A program made the translations under genes and the position numbers. 64,000 nt of DNA from Pseudoalteromonas viridis (GTDB lineage: Bacteria > Pseudomonadota > Gammaproteobacteria > Enterobacterales > Alteromonadaceae), in NCBI RefSeq assembly GCF_017742995.1, contig NZ_CP072425.1:1550001-1614000 (forward strand), read 5' to 3'. Of the stretch, positions 9,142 to 18,590 are shown piece after piece. The stretch's first letter is position 1; each line of letters begins with the position of its first letter. The notes below the pieces were generated by a model. It saw only the letters and a program-made list of their open reading frames with translations, searched no databases and was not told the origin of the DNA.

Positions 9142-11022
9142 ATGGCATTTCTGGAAAATCTGACCATTAAGCGGCGCTTGCAGTTGAATGCGCTGGTAGT
9201 GGGTGTGGCTTTAGTCGTTATGCTGGCAGTGATCATGATCGAAGCCAGTACCATGCGCAAGCTGAATGAAACCATTCAGTACGCGGAGGAGCTGGATATT
9301 CATGAGCTCTCCATGCGCAAACACGAGAAGAACTTTTTGTTCTACAAAGATACTGAGGCGCTAGATTTATATGCCAAGGACTACAGTGAGCTGCAACGTA
9401 AAGCAGGTCTGTTGGACGAGATATTTGCTGAGTTCGATATTGACGACAGTAACTTACGCGAGTTTGAACGCCTCGCGCAAACCTATGTAGACGACTTTAA
9501 CAACGTTGTTGATTTGCAAAAAACCATCGGCCTGCATCCCAAAGACGGGCTGTATGGCGCGCTGCGCAGTGCCGTTCATGAAGTCGAAACTATGCTGAAG
9601 CAGCAAGAGCGTGACGACCTGCTGGTCAGTATGCTGATGCTCAGACGGGCAGAAAAAGACTTTATGTTACGGTTGGATTTAAAGTACCTAAAGCGGTTTG
9701 ATGATCAAATCAGCAAGTTTGAAGGTCAGGTAAAAGCCGCGGGCTTTGATGCGCAGTATGAGCGCCAGATCCAGACGCTGATCAAGCAATATCAGACTCG
9801 CTTCAGAAATCTGGTGGATGCACAGACCAAGTTGGGCCTGGACCTTAATAGTGGCGCTTTGGGCAGCATGAAGCAAAGCGTAGAACAAAGCGATGCAGTG
9901 GTGGGCCGGATTGTTGAGCAGGCCAAACAGGCGGTGGCAGAAAACACCCAAATGGCACAGATGGCTGCACTGATCATCTTTGTGGTGGCATCGGCGCTGG
10001 TGATGATTTTGGTATTATCGACCAGCCAGTCGATTATTCGTCCGGTTGAGCGGGTTTATCAGACCATAGAGCGGATCCGCCGTGAGAACAACTTGCGCAT
10101 TCATATTGAGCAGACGGGTAACGACGAAATCACCCTGATGACCAAGGACTTTAATAGCCTGATTGGCGACTTCAAAGAGCTGATTGGTGATGTGAACAGC
10201 GCGCTGGCGATAATCAATGACGCAACTCATCACTTATCAGATACCACGGCACAGACCAGTGCCGGCATGACTGAACAACTCCATGAAGCCGATATGGTGG
10301 CAACAGCGGCAACTGAAATGCAGGCCACCATTCAGGATATTTCGCACAATACCGAAGCAGCGGCGGAAAAAGCCGAATCTACCAACAAGAATGCCCAGCT
10401 CGGTCGCACTGAGGTGACCTCAACCATTGAGCACATCATGCAGTTGTCAGAGTCTTTGGGTGGGGCATCCGACGTGGTAGGTCAGTTGGAACGAGATGGT
10501 GAAACCATTGGCTCAGTCCTCGATGTGATCCGGGGTATTGCCGAGCAAACCAACCTGCTGGCGCTGAATGCGGCTATTGAGGCTGCCCGTGCTGGTGAAC
10601 AAGGACGCGGCTTTGCGGTGGTGGCAGACGAAGTCCGCTCGCTGGCGCAGCGTACCCAGGATTCGACCCAGGAAATCGAAAGCATTATTTCGACCTTGCA
10701 GCAGCGCACCCGCGAAGTGGTGAATATCATGGAGCAGTGCCGTGAGCAGGGTAACGAGAGTGTGGCACAGGCAGAGCGTGCCGGTAATCTGCTGGGGATG
10801 ATCACAGAAGATGTGCAGACCATAATGGAAATGAGTACGCATATTGCCACTGCCATTGATGAGCAAAAACAGGTGGCGTCAGAAGTGAACAAGAATGTGG
10901 TTAAGATCCGCGACATTGCTCAGGTGGCGTCGGAGCATGCCAGCAGTAATGCGCAAAGCAGTGAAGAGCTGTCCGAGCAAGCTCGTAACTTGTATGAGTC
11001 GGTAGAAAAATACCAGGTGTAG
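9142..11022 (+). CDS. Methyl-accepting chemotaxis protein with HBM sensor domain
   Basis: The 626-residue receptor has a first membrane helix at about residues 15-37, a long helical periplasmic region to about 275, a second membrane helix ([19 protein letters not shown]), a HAMP domain and a cytoplasmic signalling domain. The hairpin tip reads [20 protein letters not shown], the universal MCP signature. The periplasmic part shows the HBM pattern, with [13 protein letters not shown] and [21 protein letters not shown]; characterised HBM receptors such as McpS sense organic acids, but the ligand here is unknown. The ATG at 9142 is preferred to the TTG at 9130. It is a single-gene unit ended by the terminator at 11047. 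Confidence 0.95.
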   Translation: MAFLENLTIKRRLQLNALVVGVALVVMLAVIMIEASTMRKLNETIQYAEELDIHELSMRKHEKNFLFYKDTEALDLYAKDYSELQRKAGLLDEIFAEFDIDDSNLREFERLAQTYVDDFNNVVDLQKTIGLHPKDGLYGALRSAVHEVETMLKQQERDDLLVSMLMLRRAEKDFMLRLDLKYLKRFDDQISKFEGQVKAAGFDAQYERQIQTLIKQYQTRFRNLVDAQTKLGLDLNSGALGSMKQSVEQSDAVVGRIVEQAKQAVAENTQMAQMAALIIFVVASALVMILVLSTSQSIIRPVERVYQTIERIRRENNLRIHIEQTGNDEITLMTKDFNSLIGDFKELIGDVNSALAIINDATHHLSDTTAQTSAGMTEQLHEADMVATAATEMQATIQDISHNTEAAAEKAESTNKNAQLGRTEVTSTIEHIMQLSESLGGASDVVGQLERDGETIGSVLDVIRGIAEQTNLLALNAAIEAARAGEQGRGFAVVADEVRSLAQRTQDSTQEIESIISTLQQRTREVVNIMEQCREQGNESVAQAERAGNLLGMITEDVQTIMEMSTHIATAIDEQKQVASEVNKNVVKIRDIAQVASEHASSNAQSSEELSEQARNLYESVEKYQV

Positions 11023-11046
11023 TGGCGCTATGCCAGGTAAAAGAAA

Positions 11047-11069
11047 AGGCGACTTCGGTCGCCTTTTTT
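11047..11069. terminator. Intrinsic terminator after the HBM chemoreceptor
   Basis: AGGCGAC-ttcg-GTCGCCT is a perfect seven-base-pair stem with a stable TTCG loop followed by TTTTTT. It ends the chemoreceptor transcript; an A-rich left flank lets it also serve the opposing DUF971 gene. Confidence 0.92.
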
Positions 11070-11084
11070 GTGTCTGGAATGCCC

Positions 11085-11453
11085 TTATGGCATGAACTTG
11101 ATCGGCACATCGTGCTTTGCCGACACCCGCTGCTGATAGTCTTGCCACAGTGTCTCGTGTTGTTCGCACAGCTTTCTCAGGTATTGCCAGCTGAACAACC
11201 CGGAGTTGTGGCCGTCATCAAATACCAGCCTCACCGCGTAATGACCGACCGGCTCAATCTGGCTGATGGTCACATCCTGCTTGTTGAGTACCAGCTGCTG
11301 CTGACCCGGGCCATGTCCCTGCACCTCGGCAGAGGGTGAATGAACACGCAAAAACTCGGCGCTGAGCGAATGGTTCAGGTCATCATCAAAGTGCACATCG
11401 AGTGTTTTTTGCACCTTGTGGTAATGCAGTTTAGTTACTTGATACATAGGCAT
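11085..11453 (-). CDS. DUF971 (GBBH-like N-terminal domain) protein
   Basis: The 122-residue protein is a single DUF971 domain, the small fold found at the N terminus of gamma-butyrobetaine hydroxylases. Supporting segments are SAEFLRVHSPSAEVQGHG and AVRLVFDDGHNSGLFSW, including the D-x-GH-x-S-G-L-(Y/F)-W pattern. Stand-alone versions are common next to hslVU in gammaproteobacteria; a role in iron-sulfur protein maturation has been proposed for some relatives. It follows hslU, but the hslU terminator directly abuts its start codon, so it probably depends on read-through or its own promoter. Confidence 0.85.
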   Translation of the reverse strand: MPMYQVTKLHYHKVQKTLDVHFDDDLNHSLSAEFLRVHSPSAEVQGHGPGQQQLVLNKQDVTISQIEPVGHYAVRLVFDDGHNSGLFSWQYLRKLCEQHETLWQDYQQRVSAKHDVPIKFMP

Positions 11454-11478
11454 AAAAAAGCCCGATCCAGGACCGGGC
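11454..11478 (-). terminator. Terminator after hslU, abutting the DUF971 start
   Basis: Read on the minus strand, GCCCG and CGGGC form a GC-rich stem followed by TTTTTT. The T run ends immediately before the ATG of the DUF971 gene at 11453. Confidence 0.75.
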
Positions 11479-11487
11479 GATTATCCT

Positions 11488-12816
11488 TTAAAGAATAAAG
11501 CGGCTCAGGTCTTCGTCCTGGACCAGCATATCTAAATGCTTGTCGACATACGCGGCGTCGATAGTCAGCGACTCACCGGCTTTGTCGGACGCATCGAATG
11601 AAATTTCTTCCATCAGCTTTTCCATCACGGTATGCAGACGACGGGCACCGATGTTTTCGGTTTTCTCATTGACCTGCCAGGCAGCCTGAGCAATGCGTTC
11701 AATCGCATCATCACTGAATTCGATGCTGACACTTTCTGTGTTCAACAGCGCCTGTTGTTGCTCGGTTAAAGAGGCATGAGGTTCTGTCAGAATACGTTTA
11801 AAGTCTTTCGCCGTCAGCGCTTCTAATTCAACACGAATAGGTAAACGACCTTGCAGCTCAGGAATAAGATCTGAAGGCTTGGCCATCTGGAACGCACCCG
11901 AGGCAATAAACAGAATGTGATCGGTTTTGACCATCCCATGCTTAGTGCTGACGGTAGAGCCCTCAATCAGTGGCAGTAAGTCGCGCTGCACGCCTTCGCG
12001 GCTAACATCCGGGCCTGACGCTTCGCCACGCTTACAGATCTTATCGATTTCATCGACGAACACGATGCCATTTTGCTCAACGGCAAAAATCGCCTGCTCT
12101 TTGAGCTCTTCCGGGTTAACCAGCTTAGCGGCTTCTTCTTCTACTAAGAGCTTGAAGGCTTCTTTGATTTTCAGTTTACGGCTTTTCTTCTTGTCGCCAG
12201 ACAGGTTCTGGAACATGCCCTGCAACTGATTGGTCATCTCTTCCATGCCCGGCGGCGCCATGATCTCTACCTGAGGCGCTGTTTCAGCGATGTCGATGTC
12301 GATCTCTTTGTCATCCAGCTGGCCTTCGCGTAGTTTTTTACGGAATACCTGACGCGTAGAGCTGTTATCGCTTTGCTGAGTTTCACCCCAGGCGTCTTTC
12401 GCCGGTGGCAGCAGGGCATCCAAAATGCGCTCTTCCGCGGCTTCTTCGGCGCGGTGTTTGTGCTTTTTGGTTTGCTGCTCGCGCGTCATTTTAAATGACA
12501 CTTCCACCAGATCACGAATAATGGTCTCGACCTCTTTGCCGACATAACCCACTTCGGTGAACTTAGTGGCTTCCACTTTGATAAACGGCGCGTTCGCCAG
12601 CTTAGCCAGGCGACGGGCAATTTCGGTTTTACCGACACCCGTTGGGCCGATCATCAGGATGTTCTTTGGCGTCACTTCACTGCGCAGCTCTTCAGGCAGC
12701 TGCATGCGGCGCCAGCGGTTTCTCAGTGCAATGGCGACGGCTTTTTTCGCGTTGTCCTGACCAATAATGTGTTGGTCAAGCTCATGGACGATTTCTCTTG
12801 GGGTCATTGCTGTCAT
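11488..12816 (-). CDS. hslU: HslUV protease ATPase subunit
   Basis: HslU is the AAA+ unfoldase that feeds substrates to HslV. The 442-residue protein (E. coli 443) has [25 protein letters not shown] at the N terminus, Walker [11 protein letters not shown], the intermediate domain at about residues 110-240, Walker B with FVDEIDKI, and a C-terminal tail ending EDLSRFIL, which docks into HslV. It lies 11 bases after hslV in one operon. Confidence 0.98.
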   Translation of the reverse strand: MTAMTPREIVHELDQHIIGQDNAKKAVAIALRNRWRRMQLPEELRSEVTPKNILMIGPTGVGKTEIARRLAKLANAPFIKVEATKFTEVGYVGKEVETIIRDLVEVSFKMTREQQTKKHKHRAEEAAEERILDALLPPAKDAWGETQQSDNSSTRQVFRKKLREGQLDDKEIDIDIAETAPQVEIMAPPGMEEMTNQLQGMFQNLSGDKKKSRKLKIKEAFKLLVEEEAAKLVNPEELKEQAIFAVEQNGIVFVDEIDKICKRGEASGPDVSREGVQRDLLPLIEGSTVSTKHGMVKTDHILFIASGAFQMAKPSDLIPELQGRLPIRVELEALTAKDFKRILTEPHASLTEQQQALLNTESVSIEFSDDAIERIAQAAWQVNEKTENIGARRLHTVMEKLMEEISFDASDKAGESLTIDAAYVDKHLDMLVQDEDLSRFIL

Positions 12817-12827
12817 GGCAATTCCTA

Positions 12828-13346
12828 TTACAATTCTTCGATGGTTTGGAAATTGTTGGTAAAGACGCAGATATCTCCTGCGATTGTCAGGCTCTTTTCC
12901 ACAATTTCACGGGCACTCAGGTCGGTGTTTTCAATCAGCGCGGTGGCTGCGGCCTGGGCAAAGTTACCGCCACTGCCGATGGCAATGAGGTCATGCTCAG
13001 GCTGGACTACGTCACCATTACCTGTGATGATCAATGACGCGGTTTCGTCTGCAACGGCCAGCAAAGCTTCTAATTTGCGCAGCGCTCTGTCGGTGCGCCA
13101 GTCTTTTGCCATTTCAACGGCCGCCCGGGTCAGATGGCCCTGGTGCATTTCCAGTTTGGTTTCAAAGCGCTCAAACAGGGTGAACGCATCGGCAGTGCCA
13201 CCGGCAAAGCCTGCAAGTACTTTACCGTTGTAAAGACGACGCACTTTTCTGGCGTTGCCTTTCATTACCGTATTGCCAAGAGAAACCTGGCCATCTCCGC
13301 CAATTACGACTTTGTCGCCTCGGCGAACACTCACGATAGTTGTCAT
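12828..13346 (-). CDS. hslV: HslUV protease peptidase subunit
   Basis: HslV is the proteasome-like threonine peptidase. The 172-residue sequence begins [24 protein letters not shown]; removal of the first Met exposes the catalytic Thr, and the family's K and D residues of the active site are present in the [11 protein letters not shown] region and N-terminal strand. An AAGGA site precedes the ATG. The sigma-32-like promoter at 13400-13427 sits 54 bases upstream, matching the heat-shock control known for hslVU. Confidence 0.98.
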   Translation of the reverse strand: MTTIVSVRRGDKVVIGGDGQVSLGNTVMKGNARKVRRLYNGKVLAGFAGGTADAFTLFERFETKLEMHQGHLTRAAVEMAKDWRTDRALRKLEALLAVADETASLIITGNGDVVQPEHDLIAIGSGGNFAQAAATALIENTDLSAREIVEKSLTIAGDICVFTNNFQTIEEL

Positions 13347-13399
13347 AGTATTCCTTAATCAGGAGGCATCAGCCTCATCTGTAAACTCAATTAGGGTAG

Positions 13400-13427
13400 A
13401 GATAGGGACGATTTTACGAAGATCAAG
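13400..13427 (-). promoter_or_regulatory. RpoH (sigma-32) type promoter for hslVU
   Basis: On the minus strand CTTGAT is followed after 14 bases by CCCTATCT, close to the sigma-32 consensus CTTGAA-N13/14-CCCCATNT. The -35 element overlaps the stop codon of the upstream ftsN-like gene. Confidence 0.7.
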
Positions 13428-13956
13428 TCCACTTCCAGATCCCACAGCTGACGATGTTTACTCGTTCCAGCTTATTTTTATCGCTCTCGGCGCCGCGTTT
13501 GGTGTCGTAAGGACCCAGGCGGACCCGATACCAGACGCCGTTGGAGCCTTCGGTGCGACGGATCTCTGCAATGAGTCCGGCAAAGGCCATCTTGGCTTTC
13601 ATTTGCTCGGCCTGTTTATAGGTTCTGAACGAGCCGCATTGCATCTGATAGGGGCCTTGGCTCTCGATTTTCTTGACCTCGACTTTAACCTCGTGATCTT
13701 TAATGTCTTTAATAAAATCCGGCGGACGAGGTAAATCTTTTTCGACTTTCGGTTGCTCTGCCTGCTTGGGGGCTGCCGGGCTGGTGGTTTGCACCTCAGG
13801 TTTGCCGTGTTGTGTGATGTACCACAGGCCATAACCAAAGGCACTGATCAGCACCAGAGTCAGCGCGGCAAAAAACTTGGGAAAGGGCTTGGCAGTCTTT
13901 CCTTTTGCGGCTTTTTTGCCGCCCGGTTTCTTATTTATATAGTCGTGTTGTGCCAT
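13423..13956 (-). CDS. ftsN: SPOR-domain cell division protein, FtsN-like
   Basis: The 177-residue protein has a short basic cytoplasmic N terminus (KKPGGKKAAKGKTAK), one membrane helix at about residues 28-48, a proline- and charge-rich periplasmic linker, and a C-terminal SPOR domain (about 100-175) that binds denuded peptidoglycan at the septum. FtsN is the late divisome activator. The position between priA and hslV is the conserved location of ftsN in gammaproteobacteria. It is shorter than E. coli FtsN (319 residues), mainly in the linker. Confidence 0.85.
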   Translation of the reverse strand: MAQHDYINKKPGGKKAAKGKTAKPFPKFFAALTLVLISAFGYGLWYITQHGKPEVQTTSPAAPKQAEQPKVEKDLPRPPDFIKDIKDHEVKVEVKKIESQGPYQMQCGSFRTYKQAEQMKAKMAFAGLIAEIRRTEGSNGVWYRVRLGPYDTKRGAESDKNKLERVNIVSCGIWKWT

Positions 13957-13965
13957 AACGTATTT

Positions 13966-16137
13966 TTAATAGGTATCCATAGGGTCAACGTCAATACTCC
14001 AGCGCACCCGGTTGGCAAGTTTATGCTGACCGATATAGTCGGCCAGTTGCGCCAGGTATTGGTGCAGTACTTTGCGCTGCGCTGCCTGAATATGTAATTG
14101 ATATCGGTATTTACCGGCCAGGCGTTCCATCGGCGCGGGGATCGGTCCGAGCAATTGTATACCAGGGTAGGGGGTGGCTGGAACCAGATCCGATAAAAAC
14201 GCCATTACCAGCTGCGAGTTGGTGGCTTCTGCGCGGATCAGCGCCAGATGGCTATAGGGTGGCATCTGAGTTTCTTCGCGTTCGCGTAGTGCATAGCGGG
14301 CAAAATCCTGATAGCCATTATTCACTAGATCCTGTAGCAATGGGTGTTCCGGGAAATGGGTTTGCAACAGCACAGTACCGGCTTCGCCGCTGCGCCCGGC
14401 GCGCCCAGCCACTTGGGTTATCAGCTGGGCCATGTGTTCGGTGGCGCGAAAATCGCAGGAATACAAACCACTGTCGACGTCGAGGATCACCACCAGATTG
14501 ACGTCGGCGAAGTGGTGGCCCTTGGCGAGCATCTGAGTGCCGATCAGCAGTCGGGCGCCTCCCTGATTAATTTCATCCAGTGCACTTTCTAGGCTGCCCT
14601 TGCGGCGGGTAGAGTCGCGGTCAATGCGGTGCACGGGAAAGTCGGCAAATTGTTCGGATAAGAATTCTTCCAGCTGCTCTGTTCCATACCCGGTTGGCAT
14701 GATCTGGGTGCTGCCGCAGTCGGGGCATTGCACAGGTACGAAGGTTTGCTCTGAGCAGTGGTGGCAGATCAGTCTGCGCAGTGATTTATGATAAGTGGCG
14801 CTGGTACTACAGCGGTCACAGTTACTGAGCCAGCCGCACTCATGGCAGATCAAAGTGGGGGCAAAACCGCGGCGGTTGAGAAACACCATAACCTGTTGTC
14901 CGCGCGCCAGTGTGGCAGCAATGGCATCCAGACTGGCTTTGGCAAATCCCCCCTGATCGGGTTGCCCTTTCATATCCACCAGTACGAAGCGGTTATCCTG
15001 CTGGGTTTGCGCCCGTTTTGTCAGTGGCAGCAGCTGGTAGCGGTTTTGCAGCGCTTTGTGCAGGGTTTCCAGTGCCGGTGTGGCAGTACCGAGGATCAAC
15101 GGAAACTGACCCTGCGCGGCACGATAGGCGGCCAGGTCACGGGCGTGATAGCGCAATCCGTCTTGCTGTTTGAACGAGCCATCATGTTCTTCATCGACCA
15201 CTATCATGCCCAGGGTCTGAAAGGGCAAAAAGATAGCAGAGCGGGTGCCAATCACCAGCGCAGACTCTCCCTGCTCGGCTCGTCGCCAGGTGTGTAAGCG
15301 CTCATTGTCAGTCAAGTTGGAGTGCCAGAGATCAATCGGTAACCCTTCGAAGCGGCGTTTAAAGCGGTTCACGGTTTGTGGCGTCAGGCCAATTTCTGGC
15401 ACCAGCACCAAGGCTTGTTTGCCGGCGGCTAAAATGGCCTCCAGACTTTGCAGATAAACTTCGGTTTTACCACTGCCCGTGACGCCCTCGAGTAAGAAGG
15501 TACGAAACCCGGCTTGACTGTTGATGGCACTGCAGGCGGTGGCCTGCTCCGGGTGAAGCCTGGGCTTTTTGCCCAGTTGCAGTGGCGCAGACTGCCAGTG
15601 GGTGTCGGTGCGCAGCTCTTCCTGGATCAGTGCTTTTTCCAGTAAGGCCTTGATCTGTGCCTGGGAAAAGCCCAGTGTTTTTAGTTCACTGGCGGTGGCG
15701 TCGCCAGCATTGCGCAGTTGTTCAAGCAACGCCAGTTGCTTTTTGGCTCTGAGTTGGGTGGTTTCACGGCCGGCCTCTGTGAGGGTCAGCACCGGCACTT
15801 GGGTTTTATCAACCTCCTCACCCTCGCGCAGCGCACCGGGCAGGGCGGTAAACAGGGTTTCGCCTAGCGGATGACAATAATATTGCGCGCTGAAGCGCAA
15901 AAAGCCGAGATGCTCAGGTGATAATACGGGCGTGGTATCGAGTACCGACTCAAGCGCTTTTATTTTGTCCTCAGGCACGTCGCTGTGAGACTTCAGCGCC
16001 ACCACGATGGCGACGCAGGCTCGGTTGGCGAATTTTACTCTCACCCGGCCACCCACACAGGGGTGTTGCTCTGGCTCAAGGCGGTAATCAAAGGTTCTGT
16101 GTAAAGGTACTTTTAAAGCGACTTCGGCGAAGCGCAT
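13966..16137 (-). CDS. priA: Primosomal replication restart helicase PriA
   Basis: PriA recognises stalled forks and reloads the replisome. The 723-residue protein (E. coli 732) has the N-terminal 3'-end binding domain, Walker A GVTGSGKTEVY, the DEEH box (VVDEEHDGSF), later helicase motifs such as TGYGTEQLEEFL and VAGRAGRSG, and the zinc region with CHECGWLSNCDRC and CHHC/CPDCG cysteine pairs. It is followed after nine bases by the ftsN-like gene on the same strand and diverges from rpmE. Confidence 0.98.
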   Translation of the reverse strand: MRFAEVALKVPLHRTFDYRLEPEQHPCVGGRVRVKFANRACVAIVVALKSHSDVPEDKIKALESVLDTTPVLSPEHLGFLRFSAQYYCHPLGETLFTALPGALREGEEVDKTQVPVLTLTEAGRETTQLRAKKQLALLEQLRNAGDATASELKTLGFSQAQIKALLEKALIQEELRTDTHWQSAPLQLGKKPRLHPEQATACSAINSQAGFRTFLLEGVTGSGKTEVYLQSLEAILAAGKQALVLVPEIGLTPQTVNRFKRRFEGLPIDLWHSNLTDNERLHTWRRAEQGESALVIGTRSAIFLPFQTLGMIVVDEEHDGSFKQQDGLRYHARDLAAYRAAQGQFPLILGTATPALETLHKALQNRYQLLPLTKRAQTQQDNRFVLVDMKGQPDQGGFAKASLDAIAATLARGQQVMVFLNRRGFAPTLICHECGWLSNCDRCSTSATYHKSLRRLICHHCSEQTFVPVQCPDCGSTQIMPTGYGTEQLEEFLSEQFADFPVHRIDRDSTRRKGSLESALDEINQGGARLLIGTQMLAKGHHFADVNLVVILDVDSGLYSCDFRATEHMAQLITQVAGRAGRSGEAGTVLLQTHFPEHPLLQDLVNNGYQDFARYALREREETQMPPYSHLALIRAEATNSQLVMAFLSDLVPATPYPGIQLLGPIPAPMERLAGKYRYQLHIQAAQRKVLHQYLAQLADYIGQHKLANRVRWSIDVDPMDTY

Positions 16138-16334
16138 GGAAACTCCGGCATCTGAATTTCAATGTTAAGGGCAGCTGTCTGAGTGTGTGTTGCGGTGCCG
16201 CCAGACTATCTGCCCAGTATACCGTAACGGCATAATAATGTATGCGAATGGTCAGTGAGTTTTACACCAGTCCGATATTTTGCGGGCACAGCGCGAAATT
16301 GCGCAAAAAATAGCAGTTATTTTGCATTTATTGC

Positions 16335-16363
16335 TTGTGGATCGCCCGGATTGACCCTAAAAT
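16335..16363 (+). promoter_or_regulatory. Sigma-70 promoter for rpmE
   Basis: TTGTGG and TAAAAT are separated by 17 bases, about 80 bases upstream of the rpmE start. This is the best -35/-10 pair in the priA-rpmE gap. Confidence 0.6.
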
Positions 16364-16398
16364 ACGCGTCCACAATTTTTGTATAACTACGTATGGTG

Positions 16399-16415
16399 CC
16401 AGACTTCGGGTTTGG
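16399..16415 (+). promoter_or_regulatory. rpmE 5' leader hairpin
   Basis: CCAGAC pairs with GTTTGG (one G-T wobble) around a TTCGG loop in the untranslated leader. Leaders of rpmE in gammaproteobacteria are known to carry structures through which L31 represses its own synthesis; assigning this hairpin to that role is inference. Confidence 0.45.
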
Positions 16416-16446
16416 AGAGCGATACGGCCTTAACTAGAGGTGTCCT

Positions 16447-16662
16447 ATGAAAGAAGGTATTCATCCTAAGTACGAAACAATTTCAGCAACTTGTTCGTGC
16501 GGTAACAAATTCGAAACTCGTTCAACACTGTGTAAAGACATTCACCTGGACGTATGTTCTGCATGTCACCCGTTCTACACTGGTAAGCAGAAGATCCTAG
16601 ACACAGGTGGTCGTGTTGATCGCTTCAACAAGCGCTTTGGCGCGCTTAGCAGCAAGAAGTAA
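16447..16662 (+). CDS. rpmE: 50S ribosomal protein L31, zinc-binding (C+) form
   Basis: The 71-residue protein carries the four zinc-ligand cysteines C16, C18, C37 and C40 of the C+ type of L31, with the family sequence KEGIHPKYE at the N terminus and [11 protein letters not shown] near the end. L31 bridges the two ribosomal subunits. A good AGAGGTGT ribosome binding site precedes the ATG. The gene is a single unit with its own promoter and terminator. Because it is the zinc-dependent form, a zinc-free paralogue under Zur control may exist elsewhere. Confidence 0.98.
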   Translation: MKEGIHPKYETISATCSCGNKFETRSTLCKDIHLDVCSACHPFYTGKQKILDTGGRVDRFNKRFGALSSKK

Positions 16663-16680
16663 GCTTACTTTTGCTGTAGA

Positions 16681-16704
16681 AAAAGCACCTTCGGGTGCTT
16701 TTTT
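16681..16704 (+). terminator. Intrinsic terminator after rpmE
   Basis: AGCACC-ttcg-GGTGCT stem followed by six T, 22 bases after the rpmE stop codon. Confidence 0.93.
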
Positions 16705-17284
16705 CGTTTCTGCGCACTCATCTTTTACTCTAATCATTTACCATCATCATGCCAAGTGGACGGATCAGTGCTATTTGGTTAGTAAAGTTTCCAGTTGCGC
16801 GTCATTCATTTTTGCCGGGAAAGTTACAACCGGGCTTGCTCGCGAGCGGTCTGTTACCACACAAATCACCATCCTCATCTGTGTGAATGGCCATATTCAC
16901 CTGATTAATATGCATAGCTATATGCACTAAAATTCAACTTTTTATCGTGGTTTTGCCGTTAAATGTTGTGAATTTTAGCTTAAAATACGCTAAATGTTGT
17001 AAAGTGTATTTTACCTCGGGTTTTATTCATTTTATTTATACTCTGCATAAAAATGACGCTATTTTGAACTGAAAGTGACACTTATCAGATCATTTATTGT
17101 GAGATAAGTTTGCCGAAAAGTAGCAAAAAGGTCGCTAAATCTTGCTAACTGCCAACTATCTTTGCTTTAACAGGATAGACCTGATATCCCTTGAATTAAT
17201 TTTTAAAAAAGGTATGGTTTACAGCAGTTAGCGAATTTTTATCTCACTCTCACTTTCAACTTCTTCGTAGGAAAAAATCGCGTC
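16705..17284. other. AT-rich intergenic region between rpmE and the malic enzyme gene
   Basis: About 580 bases hold no convincing gene. The right half is strongly AT-rich. It contains TAAATGTTGT twice (16960-16969 and 16991-17000, 31 bases apart), a TyrR-like dyad at 16998-17015, a short hairpin TGCATA-gcta-TATGCA near 16911-16926, and a possible promoter TTGAAT-N16-TATGGT at 17191-17218. Short open frames on the minus strand (for example 16771-16878) lack clear ribosome binding sites. The length suggests a heavily regulated malic enzyme promoter. Confidence 0.6.
16998..17015. promoter_or_regulatory. TyrR-like dyad upstream of malic enzyme
   Basis: TGTAAAgtgtatTTTACC matches the TyrR-family box TGTAAA-N6-TTTACA at 11 of 12 positions. 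It overlaps the second TAAATGTTGT repeat. Control of malic enzyme by a TyrR-like activator is not established, so the factor is uncertain. Confidence 0.35.
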
Positions 17285-18526
17285 ATGTCAGACTTTCGTG
17301 AACAAGCGTTACATTATCATGCCCACCCCGTTCCAGGAAAAATCAGCGTTGAGTTGACCAAACCTGCTGAAACCGTCAAAGACCTGGCCCTGGCATATAG
17401 CCCGGGTGTTGCTGAGCCGGTCCGTGAAATTGCGGCCGACCCCAGCAATGCATACCGCTACACCGGTAAAGGCAATATGGTTGCGGTGATCAGTAACGGT
17501 ACGGCTATTTTAGGGTTAGGGAATCTCGGTCCACTGGCGTCTAAACCTGTGATGGAAGGTAAGGCGTTGCTGTTCAAGCGATTTGCAGGCCTGGACTCGA
17601 TTGATATCGAAGTGAAGCACCGCACCACCGAAGACTTTATCAACACGGTTGCCAATATCGCCGATACCTTTGGTGGTATTAATCTGGAAGACATCAAGGC
17701 GCCTGAGTGTTTTGAAATTGAGCGCGCGCTCATTGAGCGCTGTGATGTGCCGGTATTTCACGATGACCAGCATGGTACCGCAATCGTTACTGCTGCGGGG
17801 ATGCTGAACGCGCTGGAAATCCAGGGCAAAAACATCCATGACGCCATTATTGTGTGCCTGGGTGCCGGCGCTGCCGCCATTGCGTGTATGGAACTGCTGA
17901 TTAAATGTGGTGCACAGCGTGAACACATTTATATGCTGGACCGCAAAGGCGTGATCCACACGCGTCGTGACGACCTTAACGAATATAAGAAACTGTTTGC
18001 CAATAACACGGATAAACGCACCTTACAGGACGTGATCGAAGATGCGGACGTGTTCGTTGGTGTATCGGGTCCGGATCTGTTGTCGCCAGAAGATCTGAAA
18101 CTGATGGCTGACAAGCCTGTGGTGTTTGCGTGTTCGAACCCAGATCCGGAGATCAGCCCGGAAGTAGCCCATGGTGCACGTGATGACTTGATCATGGCAA
18201 CTGGCCGTTCGGATTATCCAAACCAGGTTAACAACGTCTTGTGTTTCCCGTTTATCTTCCGCGGTGCGCTGGATGTGCGTGCAACGGCGATTAACGATGA
18301 AATGAAGATTGCGGCGGTAGAGGCCATTCGCAGCATAGCCAAAGAGCCGGTGCCTGCTGAAGTGCTAAAAGCGGCAGAAGTAGACAGCCTGGAATTTGGT
18401 GAACACTATATTATTCCTAAGCCAATGGACCCGCGTTTGTTGCCGCGTATTGCCAAAGCGGTTGCAGTCGCAGCGGTTGAATCCGGTGTGGCACAAATCG
18501 ATATGCCAGAAAACTACATGGCATAA
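17285..18526 (+). CDS. Malic enzyme (short form, no phosphotransacetylase domain)
   Basis: The 413-residue enzyme oxidatively decarboxylates malate to pyruvate. It has the malic N-terminal segment ALAYSPGVAEPVREIA with the catalytic tyrosine region, the KPVMEGKALLFKRFAG lysine region, the metal motif HDDQHGTAIV, and a Rossmann motif LGAGAAAIA in the NAD-binding half. It ends after the malic domains and lacks the C-terminal PTA-like extension of E. coli MaeB (759 residues). The cofactor, NAD or NADP, is not certain from sequence alone. It is a single unit with a long upstream region and a bidirectional terminator shared with metJ. Confidence 0.93.
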   Translation: MSDFREQALHYHAHPVPGKISVELTKPAETVKDLALAYSPGVAEPVREIAADPSNAYRYTGKGNMVAVISNGTAILGLGNLGPLASKPVMEGKALLFKRFAGLDSIDIEVKHRTTEDFINTVANIADTFGGINLEDIKAPECFEIERALIERCDVPVFHDDQHGTAIVTAAGMLNALEIQGKNIHDAIIVCLGAGAAAIACMELLIKCGAQREHIYMLDRKGVIHTRRDDLNEYKKLFANNTDKRTLQDVIEDADVFVGVSGPDLLSPEDLKLMADKPVVFACSNPDPEISPEVAHGARDDLIMATGRSDYPNQVNNVLCFPFIFRGALDVRATAINDEMKIAAVEAIRSIAKEPVPAEVLKAAEVDSLEFGEHYIIPKPMDPRLLPRIAKAVAVAAVESGVAQIDMPENYMA

Positions 18527-18542
18527 GCGACACTGACGCAAT

Positions 18543-18571
18543 AAAAAAGCCTCACACTGTGAGGCTTTTTT
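18543..18571. terminator. Bidirectional terminator between malic enzyme and metJ
   Basis: AAGCCTCACA and TGTGAGGCTT form a perfect stem around a single base, flanked by A and T runs on the two sides, so it works for both convergent genes. Confidence 0.93.
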
Positions 18572-18590
18572 ATTTTTGCAACGGATGAAA

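Noticed and set aside
16138-16446. Zur site upstream of rpmE
   Set aside because: No Zur-like palindrome was found, and the encoded L31 is the zinc-containing form, which is normally not under Zur repression.
16771-16878. Short minus-strand frame of 35 codons starting MRMVICVV
   Set aside because: The C-terminal part looks protein-like, but there is no ribosome binding site, the frame is short, and a second overlapping frame is equally open; evidence is too weak to call a gene or remnant.
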